A stretch of DNA of 64,000 bases, taken from the NCBI GenBank assembly GCA_002254845.1, contig NKPT01000001.1:139001-203000 (forward strand). The letters are read 5' to 3'. This document shows, one piece after another, positions 33,094-41,597 of the stretch; position 1 is the stretch's first letter; every line of letters begins with the position of its first letter. The notes under the pieces are model-generated. The model did no database searches. It was not told the origin of the DNA and saw nothing but the letters and a program-made list of their open reading frames with translations. The position numbers and the translations under genes are program-made. This DNA is from Chloracidobacterium sp. CP2_5A. GTDB taxonomy: Bacteria > Acidobacteriota > Blastocatellia > Chloracidobacteriales > Chloracidobacteriaceae.

Positions 33094-35844
33094 CTACCCG
33101 GTGCTTTTTAGTCCGCTTGAAACGGCGTTGATGGTCAACAGCAAATCCATTAGCCGCGCCTCGCGCCGCGCCGCGTCGGACTGCGTCGCCTCGTCGCGCC
33201 ATAGGCTCAGAAGCTCAATCTGTCGCCGGTGCAGGGCGTCCAGGCCGGCGCGGCGCAGTTGCATGGTGAGCGCCGTTCGCTGACGGCGTTCGGCGAGCGG
33301 CGCGCCAAAAACGGCTTCAACCCACCGGCGCGTCCGGTCAAACTCCGCCAAAATCATCTCCAGAATGTTCGCGCGAACAGCGGCTTCGGGAACTAGCTCC
33401 GCGTAGGCGCGCATCCAGGCGACGTCGGCCAGCAAGATTTGGCTGCCGACGTTCATCAGCAGCAGGCGGGTCGGGTACCACGGCAGGGCATCGCGTTGCA
33501 GAAGGGCGAACCGCGCTGGGTCGGCGGTCGCCAGGGCTTCGAGCGCCGTCCCGACGCCATACCAGCCGGGCAGGAAAAACCGCGCCTGGCTCCAGCTAAA
33601 AACCCACGGGATGGCGCGCAGATCGGCGAGGGTTCGTTGCCCGGTGCGCCGCGCCGGCCGCGATCCGATGCGGCTGGCCTCGATGGCGTCAATCGGCGTT
33701 GCGCCCGCAAAAAACTCCAGAAAGCCGGGCTGACGCAGCAGCGCTTGGTAGGCTTCGCGTCCGTGGCGGGCCAGGTCGTCGAGAACGCTTTCCAGCGGAT
33801 GCGCGGCCTCCGGCGGCGTCCGCTGGGCGGCGGCGACAGCCTCGAGCGCGCCGGCGACCAACAGCTCCAACTCGTAGGTCGCCGTGATCAGGTTGGCGTA
33901 TTTCTGCGAAATTGTTTCCCCCTGCTCGGTGAGTCGCAGGTCGCCGGAGACGGCGCGCGGCGGCAGGGCCCTGAGAAACCGGTGCGTCGGGCCGGCGCCG
34001 CGACTCGGCGTGCCGCCGCGTCCGTGAAAGAACCGAATGGCGACGCCGCGCGCGCGTCCGACTTCGGCGAGCTGTTCCTGCGCGCGATAGAGCGCCCACA
34101 GACTCGCAATCGGGCCAGCGTCCTTGTTGCTGTCGCTGTAGCCGATCATGACCTGCTGGATCGGCGGCTGGTTGGTTTGGCGGCGCCAGGCGAGGCTGCG
34201 CTGCGTCATCGGATGCGTCAGAAACGCCGCCAGAATTTGGGGGCTGCGCGTCAAATCATCAATGGTTTCAAACAGCGGGACGACGGGCAGCGGACACGCC
34301 AGACCGTCCGGCGTCGGCACGGTCAGACCCGCCTCGCGCGCCAGACCATAGACGGCGAGCAAATCCGAGGCGGAGCGCGTCATGCTAACGATGAGCGCGC
34401 CGAGGCCGTCCCAGCCATAGGTTTTGCCATGTTCGGCGACGACCCGTAGCGCCCCGACAACCGCTTGCGCGGCGGCGCCGAGCGGCGCGTTCGGCGCGGC
34501 GAAGGGGCGCGCGCGGGCGAGCTCCTCGTTCCAAAAAGCGATGCGCCGCGTCTCGTCCCAGGCGGCGTAGTCGTCGTTCGCGCCGGCTGCCGCTAAAAGT
34601 TCCGTGACGGCGCGTTCATGCATGGCGCTGTTTTGGCGAATGTCGAGGACGGCAAGGTGGAAGCCGAACACATCCGCCAGACGGAGCGCCGGCCAGACAT
34701 CGCCTTCGCAGAGCCGCCGCGCGCCGACGGCGCAGAGCGCCGCGCCGAGACGGCGCAAGTCGGTCGCCAGCTCGGCGGCCGTCCGGTAGGGCGCTTGAGC
34801 CGCCGCGGATGGGGCGTCGTCGTTCGGCAGGCGGGCGAGCATGACGTTGACGGCCTGCCGCCAGGATTCATAGGGGTTGCGCGTCAGGGCGGCGCGGAGC
34901 GCCGGATCGGCAGCGGCGGCGGCTTCGCGCAGAAACGCGTGGAGATCGTCAGGCGGCGCCTGGCGGCGGTCCGAGAGGCTGAGGCGCGCCGCGAGATCGG
35001 TCAGCCGGCGGCGCAGCAGCTCGACAGCGGTTCGGCGCAGCGCGCGCAGGGTTTCACGGGTGGTGTCAGGGGTGACGAGCGGATGGCCGTCGCGGTCGCC
35101 GCCGACCCACGTGCCGAATGTCAGGCGCGGCCACTGCGCCGGGTCGCTTGGTCGCGCGGCAGGATCGAGTCCAAGTTCATCCCAGGCTTCCAGCAGACGC
35201 CGGTCGAGCCACCCGACGGCTTCGGGGAGCGTCGTCGTCAGGTAGTGCAGGACGTTGCGCAATTCGTCGGCGACGGCGGGTTTTTCGAGGTAGATTTCGC
35301 CGGTGCGCCACAGTCGCTCGAGTTCGCGCTTGATGTCGTCGCGAATAGCGCGACGCTCATTGGGCGTCCAGACGGAGTTTTCGAGCTTGACAAGCAGGAG
35401 GTACAGTCGTCGGTGGTGTTCGAGGACAGTCGCTCGCTTAGCTTCGGTTGGGTGCGCGGTCAGGACGGGTTCGACGCGCAGGCAGGCCAGGCGGGCGGCG
35501 ATAGCGGCGGCGTCTTCACCGAGCGCTTGCGCGCGGCGGAGCGCCGCGCCCCACAGTCCCGGCTCGGCGGCGCAGCCGGCGCTGGCTTCAAGCGCCCGAC
35601 GATTTTGGGCGGCGGCGTTTTCTTCCGCCATGTTGAGCAACTGAAAAACAATTGAGCAGACTTGGACAAACCGTTCGTGGCGTTCGGGCAGCGGGCGCGC
35701 GCCCTCGCGGACCGATAGCGCGGCGACCAGGTCCGACTCGCCAGCTTCTTCGAGCGCTTCCCGGAAGCACTCGACTAGAAAGCGATAATCCCGCTCGGCG
35801 CGGGCCAGGTCAGCCAGCGCGGAAGAAGCGATGGGGATGGTCAT
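33094..35844 (-). CDS. ppc: Phosphoenolpyruvate carboxylase
   Basis: Carboxylates PEP to oxaloacetate, an anaplerotic CO2-fixing step. The 916-aa enzyme carries the catalytic-His block VLTAHPTEAKRATVLEHHRR (about 130-150), FGTWVGGDRDGHPLVT, VMIGYSDSNKDAGPIASLWA and RFFHGRGGTPSRGAGPTHRF (the glycine-rich loop with catalytic residues). The C-terminus LLLTINAVSSGLKSTG matches the family's conserved ...NTG end. The length is normal. It lies upstream of the hydrolase gene in the same direction, with a long spacer. Confidence 0.97.
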   Translation of the reverse strand: MTIPIASSALADLARAERDYRFLVECFREALEEAGESDLVAALSVREGARPLPERHERFVQVCSIVFQLLNMAEENAAAQNRRALEASAGCAAEPGLWGAALRRAQALGEDAAAIAARLACLRVEPVLTAHPTEAKRATVLEHHRRLYLLLVKLENSVWTPNERRAIRDDIKRELERLWRTGEIYLEKPAVADELRNVLHYLTTTLPEAVGWLDRRLLEAWDELGLDPAARPSDPAQWPRLTFGTWVGGDRDGHPLVTPDTTRETLRALRRTAVELLRRRLTDLAARLSLSDRRQAPPDDLHAFLREAAAAADPALRAALTRNPYESWRQAVNVMLARLPNDDAPSAAAQAPYRTAAELATDLRRLGAALCAVGARRLCEGDVWPALRLADVFGFHLAVLDIRQNSAMHERAVTELLAAAGANDDYAAWDETRRIAFWNEELARARPFAAPNAPLGAAAQAVVGALRVVAEHGKTYGWDGLGALIVSMTRSASDLLAVYGLAREAGLTVPTPDGLACPLPVVPLFETIDDLTRSPQILAAFLTHPMTQRSLAWRRQTNQPPIQQVMIGYSDSNKDAGPIASLWALYRAQEQLAEVGRARGVAIRFFHGRGGTPSRGAGPTHRFLRALPPRAVSGDLRLTEQGETISQKYANLITATYELELLVAGALEAVAAAQRTPPEAAHPLESVLDDLARHGREAYQALLRQPGFLEFFAGATPIDAIEASRIGSRPARRTGQRTLADLRAIPWVFSWSQARFFLPGWYGVGTALEALATADPARFALLQRDALPWYPTRLLLMNVGSQILLADVAWMRAYAELVPEAAVRANILEMILAEFDRTRRWVEAVFGAPLAERRQRTALTMQLRRAGLDALHRRQIELLSLWRDEATQSDAARREARLMDLLLTINAVSSGLKSTG

Positions 35845-36129
35845 CGCGGTTGCGCTCCTCGTCAGGTGTCGGCGCGGGAAGCTCTCGCCGTAGCGACGCC
35901 CTAAGCAAGCCTAGCACACGGCGCCCGCCTGCCGACGCAGCGCCTTGGCGGAGGTTGCCCAACGCGCTGGTCGCGGACGCGACCGGCTGTTACACTGGCG
36001 GGCGCAGGGCGTCAAGCCGACGGTGAACATGGGCGAGCGCAAACGGCGCGCCGCCGAGGAAGCGCAGCCATTCAAGAACCAGTCCGCAACCAAGAATCAG
36101 CAAGCCGCTCAGTGGAACGAGCGGCTTAG

Positions 36130-36334
36130 AGAGCTTTCAGAGAGCTTAAGGATAAACCTCGCGACGATGGGGCTATTGAAGAAGCCGCGTGTGACCTTCA
36201 CGGCCTCAACCCGCACAAAAAGCCGGTGGCGGACACCCCGGATGCCCGAGGAGCTCAGGGACATCATTGAAGCTAAGGGGCGGGAGGTGGCCGCGGCGCT
36301 GGCCGCCTTGAGATCCTTGAGATCAAAGCGCTGA
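36130..36334 (+). pseudogene. Frameshifted C-terminal remnant, probably of a DNA methylase (HsdM-like)
   Basis: One frame from 36130 reads ELKDKPRDDGAIEEAACDLH then GLNPHKKPVADTP and soon meets a stop. The frame one base over continues MPEELRDIIEAKGREVAAAL and AALRSLRSKR to TGA at 36332-36334. Removing one C from the run at 36237-36239 joins them as ...PVADTRMPEELRDIIEAKG..., a continuous product. Tails of the form 'DLKAVNP...DTRTPEELL.IIEAKGREV..AL' are, from memory, found at the C-terminus of type I N6-adenine methylases. The rest of the gene is missing. The frameshift is solid; the family call is tentative. Confidence 0.5.
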
Positions 36335-36423
36335 GCGCGGAAAGGGCGCATACGAATCACGGCACCCGCGTCAGCGTATCAACCAGCAGCCAGGACGGTT
36401 TCAACATGCCAAAGGAGTGAGCG

Positions 36424-36831
36424 ATGATCCCTCAAGCGCCAATTGAAAGCCCCGAATCCAAGAAGGCGGTGTTTCGCAAGTTGGTCGACGCCTATGCAGC
36501 CTGCAACCTCTCTGCGCTGGACGAGGTGATCGCTCCCAACTATGTCGGTCACGCGTCCGCCGGGGATCGCGATCTCGAAGGATTCCGACAGAGCATTCTG
36601 CACTTTCACCATCTCTTCATCTACAGCGGGGACTCGTTTCAAGTCGACGACCAGTTTGTAGAGGGCAACAAGGTGGCCACGCGCATGACGGCGCGCGTCA
36701 AGTCGCGCGCGACCGGCGAGCCAATCACGCTTATCGGCATCAATCTCGCGCGCATTGTGAACGGCAAGATCGTGGAAGAGTGGAACGTGTGGGAGCCGCT
36801 TCAGCCCCAAGCGGCGCTACGTCAGCAGTAA
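36424..36831 (+). CDS. SnoaL-like / ester cyclase family protein
   Basis: The 135-aa protein has a Shine-Dalgarno AAAGGAG just before ATG 36424. KLVDAYAACNLSALDEVIAP, NYVGHASAGDRDLEGFRQ and the closing GINLARIVNGKIVEEWNVWE are the alpha+beta-barrel pattern of SnoaL-like 'ester cyclase' proteins (NTF2 fold). Such small enzymes act on diverse hydrophobic substrates and are frequent passengers in gene cassettes. It is followed by an attC-like fold. Specific function unknown. Confidence 0.82.
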   Translation: MIPQAPIESPESKKAVFRKLVDAYAACNLSALDEVIAPNYVGHASAGDRDLEGFRQSILHFHHLFIYSGDSFQVDDQFVEGNKVATRMTARVKSRATGEPITLIGINLARIVNGKIVEEWNVWEPLQPQAALRQQ

Positions 36832-36929
36832 GGCCTAGCAAAATCCCCGGAGCGAAGGGGGGCGGAGCGATGTCAGTTGCCAATCCAAGCGCGCCGGGCT
36901 GCCCGCGCCGCTCAGTTTGATTGTTAGCC
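36832..36929. other. attC-like imperfect inverted repeat
   Basis: Just behind the SnoaL-like stop codon, the left arm AGGCCTAGCAAAATC...GAGCG (36831-36854) can pair imperfectly with the right arm CGCTCAGTTTGATTGTTAGCCT (36909-36930). The right arm ends in GTTAGCC (36923-36929), close to the integron core GTTRRRY. The total of about 98 bp is in the attC size range. The left core (GCCTAGC) departs from RYYYAAC. The next ORF starts 24 bases after the putative crossover. Speculative. Confidence 0.35.
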
Positions 36930-36946
36930 TGAATTGGAAACGCGCC

Positions 36947-37432
36947 ATGAGAGTCATTCTGCTGGGTAATGCGAGAGCGGGAAAAAGCGCCATGGCCCGT
37001 CAATTGGCACGCAGCCAATCGATCCCCTGGCTTTCCCTGGACGAAATAACTTGGGCAGAAGGCGCGGAACGCCTGCCGCTCGAAGAAAGCGCGCAAGCTC
37101 TCCGCGCGTTCCTGGACAGCAACGAGCGCTGGGTTATTGAGGGCTGCTATAGCGACTTGATCGAGCTAGCCCTTCCTTTCTGCGATGAATTGCGGTTTCT
37201 CAACCCCGGAATTGAGGTATGCGTTGCCCACTGCTTGAAGAGGCCATGGGAGCCTGAAAAGTTTTCCTCGGAGAAAGAGCAGAAAGAAACGCTAGCCAAT
37301 TTGATTGCCTGGGTTCAAGAATACGAAACTCGAGCTGACGAGTGCGGCTTGAAACGTCATCGACGGCTTTTCGAGAGTTTTTCTGGAAAGAAGAGAGAGT
37401 ACAAGAGCATTGATGAGTACATCGAAGGCTAG
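36947..37432 (+). CDS. P-loop NTPase of the adenylate-kinase-like / topology-modulation type
   Basis: The 161-aa protein starts at ATG 36947 (MRVILLGNARAGKSAMARQL). Walker A is GNARAGKS (residues 7-14). SIPWLSLDEITWAEGAERLP and ERWVIEGCYSDLIEL are typical of small AAA/adenylate-kinase-like proteins annotated 'DNA topology modulation protein' or 'shikimate kinase-like'. The C-terminal half is charged and helical. Its G+C content is visibly lower than that of neighbouring housekeeping genes, which points to transfer. Substrate unknown. Confidence 0.8.
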   Translation: MRVILLGNARAGKSAMARQLARSQSIPWLSLDEITWAEGAERLPLEESAQALRAFLDSNERWVIEGCYSDLIELALPFCDELRFLNPGIEVCVAHCLKRPWEPEKFSSEKEQKETLANLIAWVQEYETRADECGLKRHRRLFESFSGKKREYKSIDEYIEG

Positions 37433-37495
37433 GAATCGCTTCGAGAGGGACGCTCCGCCAGCAAGCTTCGCTGGCTGTCTCAGCGCTCCTTAGGC
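37427..37495. other. 69-nt imperfect hairpin overlapping the P-loop gene stop codon
   Basis: The outer arms GGCTAGGAATCGCT (37427-37440) and AGCGCTCCTTAGGC (37482-37495) pair with few bulges. The inner stem GCCAGC (37457-37462) / GCTGGC (37470-37475) has loop AAGCTTC. An imperfect hairpin with bulges on one arm resembles an attC site, but the core lacks GTT/AAC. There is no T tract, so it is not a typical terminator. Confidence 0.4.
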
Positions 37496-37604
37496 GGCAG
37501 GCTGCCGTTAGCTCGCGACGGCCTAACGGGGCGGGCCGACGAGGCCCGCAGGTTGCGGCTTGTTCGTTGGCAAAGCGCCAGTCCACAGGCTGCCTGCCAC
37601 AATC

Positions 37605-37633
37605 TATCAGCTCTTGCCTTATCAGCTCTTGCC
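37605..37633. repeat. 14-bp near-tandem duplication
   Basis: TATCAGCTCTTGCC at 37605-37618 and 37620-37633, unit length 15. Confidence 0.93.
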
Positions 37634-37802
37634 GGCCGACTTGAATCAACGGTATCAAGCCGTTAGGCGGTAAAGCCTGGATGGCGCGACTGGAAGCGCT
37701 CGCCGCCGCCTAGCTCGCGGCGCGTCAATCAATAAGAGCTTCAGCTTGGAAGCGACGCGGCGTCATACAAGCTGCGCGAGCGAAGCGCCCGAACGAAGCC
37801 GC

Positions 37803-37836
37803 CAACGCTTCGCCGAATGCAACGCTTCGCCGAATG
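37803..37836. repeat. 17-bp perfect tandem duplication before the HD gene
   Basis: CAACGCTTCGCCGAATG at 37803-37819 is repeated at 37820-37836. The second copy ends 4 bases before the GGAGG ribosome-binding site of the HD-domain gene. Confidence 0.96.
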
Positions 37837-37854
37837 ACCGGGAGGCAAAAGCCT

Positions 37855-38487
37855 ATGCTGAGCGAACGCTATGATGAGGCGCTGGTCTTTGCTCACCAGC
37901 TCCACCGCCGCCAGAAGCGCAAGGGCGGGACAACGCCTTACATCGCGCATTTGCTTTCCGTTTCGGCGCTCGCGCTAGAACATGGGGCTGACGAGGATCA
38001 AGCCATCGCGGCGCTTCTGCACGACGCCGTCGAAGACCAGGGCGGCGACGCGGCGCGACAGGAAATCCGGCGGCGCTTCGGCGATCGCGTTGCCGCCCTG
38101 GTGGACGACTGTACCGACGCCGACCAGACGCCAAAGCCGCCTTGGCGCGCCCGCAAAGAAGCCTATTTGCGCCGCCTGCGGACGCTCCCGGAAGCCTCGC
38201 GGCTCGTCTCGCTGGCCGATAAGCTTCACAATGCGCGGGCGATCCTGCTCGATTACCGGGCGGTCGGCGAGTCGCTCTGGCTACGCTTTGAGGGCCGCCG
38301 CGAAGGCACGCTGTGGTATTACCGCTCGCTCGTCGAAATTTTCGCCGGCAGCCCGCCGCTGGCGCTCGCGAACGAACTCGAACGCACGGTCTTAGAGCTT
38401 GAGCGTCTCGCATCATTGGCAACGCCCCAAGCCGAATCCCGGCATCCACAAGAAGGCATCCATGGCTGCTCCCGCCCTCCGACCTGA
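37855..38487 (+). CDS. HD-domain protein, small alarmone hydrolase-like
   Basis: The start is ATG 37855 with GGAGG at 37841-37845, giving 210 aa. The fold resembles the (p)ppGpp-hydrolase half of RelA/SpoT (MESH1-type). YIAHLLSVSALALEHGADED and AIAALLHDAVEDQGGDAARQ contain the HD metal site (HD...ED). RLVSLADKLHNARAILLDYR is the third block with the final Asp. There is no synthetase domain. The substrate could be (p)ppGpp or another nucleotide. Its last 26 bases overlap the carotenoid oxygenase gene in another frame, so the two are cotranscribed. Confidence 0.85.
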   Translation: MLSERYDEALVFAHQLHRRQKRKGGTTPYIAHLLSVSALALEHGADEDQAIAALLHDAVEDQGGDAARQEIRRRFGDRVAALVDDCTDADQTPKPPWRARKEAYLRRLRTLPEASRLVSLADKLHNARAILLDYRAVGESLWLRFEGRREGTLWYYRSLVEIFAGSPPLALANELERTVLELERLASLATPQAESRHPQEGIHGCSRPPT

Positions 38488-39916
38488 AACCCGCCGCTGG
38501 AACCGTGACGATTGGATTCGCGGCTACGTTTCGCTCACCGAAGAGCGCGACGAATGGATTGACGACATTGAGGGCGCGCTGCCGCGCGAGCTGCGCGGCA
38601 CGCTCTACCGCAACGGCCCGGGGCGGCTCGAACGGGGCGGGCAATCCGTTCAGCATCCCTTTGACGGCGACGGCATGATCTGCGCGTTTGACTTCACCGG
38701 CGAAGGGCGCGTTCGATTTCGGAATCGCTACGTCCGCACCGCCGGGTTTGTCGCCGAGGAAAAGGCCGGCCGCTTCTTGCAGCGCGGCGTCTTCGGCACG
38801 CAGAAGCCTGGCGGCTGGCTGGCGAACGCCTTTGACCTAAAAGCTAAAAACATTGCCAACACCAACGTCGCCTACTCGCCCAGGAAGCTGCTGGCGCTGT
38901 GGGAGGGCGGCAAGCCTTACGCGCTTGATCCCCAAACGCTCGACACCATCGGCGAAGATGACTTGGGCGGCGCGCTGGCCGGCGACGAAAGCTTTGCGGC
39001 GCACCCGCGCTACGACCGGCGTACCGGGCGCATGGTCAACTTCAGCGTCCAGCCCGGCCTTTCCTCGACGATCAATCTCTACGAGCTCGATGCCGATTTC
39101 ACGGTCTTGTCAAGGCATCGGCGGGAAGCGCCGGGCTTCGCCTTCATTCACGATTTCGCGCTGACGGATGACTACGCGGTGTTTTTCCAAAACCCGGTGA
39201 CAGTCAATCCATTCCCCTACTGGCTGGGCTTTCGCGGCGCGGCCGAGTGCCTGGTCTTTCAGCCCAACCGCCCGACAAAGGTGTGGCTGTTCCCGCGCAA
39301 CGGCGGCCCGATGCGCGTCTATGAAACTGACGCCTGCTTTGTTTTTCATCACGTCAACGCGCATGTCGAAGGCGACCAGCTGACCGTGGATTCGATTGCC
39401 TATGAGACATTCCCCGCGCTCGAGCCGGGGACAATGTATCGCCACGTCGAAATTGAGAAAATCGCCGCGTCACAGCTCTTTCGCTTCGTCATCAATCTAA
39501 CGACGGGCGAAACGCGGCGGGAGCGACTGCTAGAGCGCGCGGTCGAGTTTCCGAGCATTCATCCGGCGCGGGTCGGGCTGCCGCGCCGATGGGCGTTTAT
39601 GGCGATGGCGGACGCGCCGACCGGCAACGCGCCGCTGCAGGGCGTCCTAGCGCATGACGCGTGGACGGGAGAAACGCAGAGCTACAGCTTCGCGCCCAAG
39701 GGTTACGTCGGCGAGCCGGTGTTTGTCCCGACACCGGGCGCGACGGAAGAAAACGCCGGTCACGTGCTTCAGATGGTCTTTGATTCGGAGCGCGGCGCAA
39801 GCGATCTGGCGATTTTCGACGCGCGGCAGGTCGCGCGCGGCCCGGTGGCGCGGCTGCGCTTGCCGGTCACGGTGCCATACGGCCTGCATGGCGCGTTTGT
39901 CCGGCGGGATGACTAG
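38462..39916 (+). CDS. Carotenoid oxygenase (RPE65/CCD family)
   Basis: Non-heme Fe(II) dioxygenase that cleaves carotenoid or apocarotenoid double bonds. The 484-aa protein starts at ATG 38462. The beta-propeller family marks are LPRELRGTLYRNGPGRLERG and HPFDGDGMICAFDFTGEGRV. The four iron His ligands fall in FAAHPRYDRRT, FAFIHDFALTDDYAVFFQNP, FHHVNAHVEG and the near-terminal PYGLHGAFV. It could make retinal-like or shorter apocarotenoids; the cleavage position cannot be read from sequence. A link with photosynthetic carotenoids or a rhodopsin is an inference. Confidence 0.92.
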   Translation: MAAPALRPETRRWNRDDWIRGYVSLTEERDEWIDDIEGALPRELRGTLYRNGPGRLERGGQSVQHPFDGDGMICAFDFTGEGRVRFRNRYVRTAGFVAEEKAGRFLQRGVFGTQKPGGWLANAFDLKAKNIANTNVAYSPRKLLALWEGGKPYALDPQTLDTIGEDDLGGALAGDESFAAHPRYDRRTGRMVNFSVQPGLSSTINLYELDADFTVLSRHRREAPGFAFIHDFALTDDYAVFFQNPVTVNPFPYWLGFRGAAECLVFQPNRPTKVWLFPRNGGPMRVYETDACFVFHHVNAHVEGDQLTVDSIAYETFPALEPGTMYRHVEIEKIAASQLFRFVINLTTGETRRERLLERAVEFPSIHPARVGLPRRWAFMAMADAPTGNAPLQGVLAHDAWTGETQSYSFAPKGYVGEPVFVPTPGATEENAGHVLQMVFDSERGASDLAIFDARQVARGPVARLRLPVTVPYGLHGAFVRRDD

Positions 39917-39959
39917 GGAAGGACGGCGGCGGGCGGCCCGGCGAAGGCGTAGGGGAAAC

Positions 39960-39997
39960 GCGCTTGGCTCGAAGCTCCCCCCGGGCCGCCCAAGCGC
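39960..39997 (-). terminator. Possible terminator between convergent genes
   Basis: 8-bp stem GCGCTTGG (39960-39967) with CCAAGCGC (39990-39997) and a 22-nt loop. On the minus strand it is followed by GTTTCCCC, only weakly T-rich. It would serve the sigma-factor gene. Confidence 0.35.
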
Positions 39998-40019
39998 TTC
40001 CGCGAGCCGCCTCTGCAAG

Positions 40020-41597
40020 CTACTCGTCGGCTTCTAGAAATCGCCGCAGCTTTTGGCTCCGTCCGGGTCGGCGGAGCTTGCGCAGGGCTTCGGCTTCGAT
40101 GCGCCGGGCGCTATCGCGCGGTAACGCGAAAAACTGCGCCACTTCTTCCAGCGCATAGGTCTTGCCGTCCGCGCCCAGCCCAAACCGCATGCGCAAAACC
40201 TTTTCCTCGCGGGCGTTGAGCGACTGAAGCGCCGCGTCAAGACTTTCTCGAAGACGTTGCCGAGCCGCGTCATCCAGCGGATTGGGGGCGCGGGCGTCCG
40301 CAATGAAATCGCCGAGGCTGCCGCCTTCCTCGTCGCCGGTCGGCGCTTCAAGACTCACCGGCGGCTGCGCTAGCTGTAGCAGCTCCTGCGCCCTTTCAAG
40401 AGAAATCCCCAACGCTTCGGCCAGCTCGGCCTGCTTTGGCTCGCGCTGAAGCTCAAGCGTCAAACGATGCATGGCCTCGAGCAGGCGAGCGAGTTCGGCC
40501 CGCGTCGCGGCTGGCAGCCGAATCAAGCGCGGCTGCTCGCTGAGCGCCTGCGCTATCGCGCGCCGAATCCACCACGTCGCGTACGAGGCAAACCGCTCGC
40601 CGCGCCGCCCGGCGAACCGCTCCGCCGCGCGCAACAGGCCGAGATTGCCCTCCTGAATCAAATCGGTCAGGCTAAGGCCCCGGCGCGCGTAGCCCTTGGC
40701 GACCGAAACCGCCAGCCGCAGGTTGGTTTCAACCAGCCGTTGCCGCGCGGCGGCGGCGCGGTCAAACATTTGCCGCGCTTGGGCGAGATGCCGCTTCACG
40801 TCGTCCGCGTCCGCCGCCGCCGTCAGCCACGGGGCGTCCGCGCGCCAGCCCGCCTCCAGCTTTTCGAGCAGCGCCGCGTAGCCCGTCCGCGCAAGCGGCA
40901 GCGATTGCGCCGCGCGCGCCAGCGCCACCCGCGCCCGCGCCAGCCGCCGCCGCTGCCATTGAGCCGCATCCGGCATATGAGCCACCGCCGCCAGCAGGTT
41001 GTATTCATCCTGAACCGCTTCCAGAGCCTTTCGGACGCGCTCGAGAGCTTCCGGCAGCGTCGCCCGCCGGGCGTCGGCAGCCGCATCATTCGGGGACTCG
41101 TCAAACGGATGCGCGCCGCTGACGTCCGTCGCCGCGTCAAGCCAGTCGGATGCGCCGGGGCGACCGTCCGCGCGGGCTTCCGCCTGCTCAAGCGTCAGCG
41201 CCGCCGCCGCCGGAATGCGCGCAAGCAGCTTCCGAAACCTGCGCGTCGCGCGCCAGAGTCCGGCGACCAGCGCGGCCTCGGCTTCGTCCGACAGCGTGGC
41301 GATGCGTCCCATTTCCTGCAAGTAGGGGCGTAGCGGATCCTCGAAAAACGCGGTCGGCGAAGCGGGCGCGGGACTGGCCGCCGCAGCCGCGGCCGCTGGC
41401 CGCCGCGGGCGGTCGCGCTCCTCGCCGACCCGCACGCCGCGCCGCTCAAGCGCCGCCAGCAGCGCCTCAATCACGGCCACTTCCGTGACGCGCGGCGGCA
41501 GAAGCGCATTGAGCTCATCGAACGACAAAAAAGCTTTATCGCCCGCCGCCGCCGTCACCTGCGCCACGATGTCGCTTCCCGCTTCAAGCTCCGTCAT
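40020..41597 (-). CDS. RpoD-like sigma-70 factor with atypical promoter-contact residues
   Basis: The 525-aa protein is encoded just behind dnaG, the usual place of rpoD. Domains: a weak region 1.1-like N-terminus (1-60), an Ala/Pro linker, region 1.2 ([20 protein letters not shown], 88-107), a non-conserved insert (about 130-270), region 2 ([56 protein letters not shown] at 339-355), region 3, and region 4 ([12 protein letters not shown] and [20 protein letters not shown], 464-500). Compared with E. coli RpoD, region 2.4 has Arg and Ala where Gln437 and Thr440 contact the -10 box; region 4.2 has Asp and Arg at positions 585 and 589. It may be the housekeeping factor or a divergent group 2 factor. 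The start is ATG 41595-41597; see the duplication at 41583-41614. Confidence 0.9.
   Translation of the reverse strand: MTELEAGSDIVAQVTAAAGDKAFLSFDELNALLPPRVTEVAVIEALLAALERRGVRVGEERDRPRRPAAAAAAASPAPASPTAFFEDPLRPYLQEMGRIATLSDEAEAALVAGLWRATRRFRKLLARIPAAAALTLEQAEARADGRPGASDWLDAATDVSGAHPFDESPNDAAADARRATLPEALERVRKALEAVQDEYNLLAAVAHMPDAAQWQRRRLARARVALARAAQSLPLARTGYAALLEKLEAGWRADAPWLTAAADADDVKRHLAQARQMFDRAAAARQRLVETNLRLAVSVAKGYARRGLSLTDLIQEGNLGLLRAAERFAGRRGERFASYATWWIRRAIAQALSEQPRLIRLPAATRAELARLLEAMHRLTLELQREPKQAELAEALGISLERAQELLQLAQPPVSLEAPTGDEEGGSLGDFIADARAPNPLDDAARQRLRESLDAALQSLNAREEKVLRMRFGLGADGKTYALEEVAQFFALPRDSARRIEAEALRKLRRPGRSQKLRRFLEADE

Larger units (their letters stand above)
37496..37854. 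other. Intergenic region without a recognisable gene
   Basis: Contents: a short hairpin GCGGGCC/GGCCCGC (37531-37537 with 37543-37549); a 9-bp inverted repeat GCCTAACGG (37521-37529) and CCGTTAGGC (37660-37668); two tandem duplications (37605-37633 and 37803-37836). The Shine-Dalgarno of the HD gene is at 37841-37845. No tRNA, riboswitch or convincing ORF was seen. Confidence 0.55.

Noticed and set aside
37433-37854. tRNA or small RNA gene in the gap before the HD gene
   Set aside because: No cloverleaf with a TTCGA-type T-loop could be built; the strong stems are isolated.
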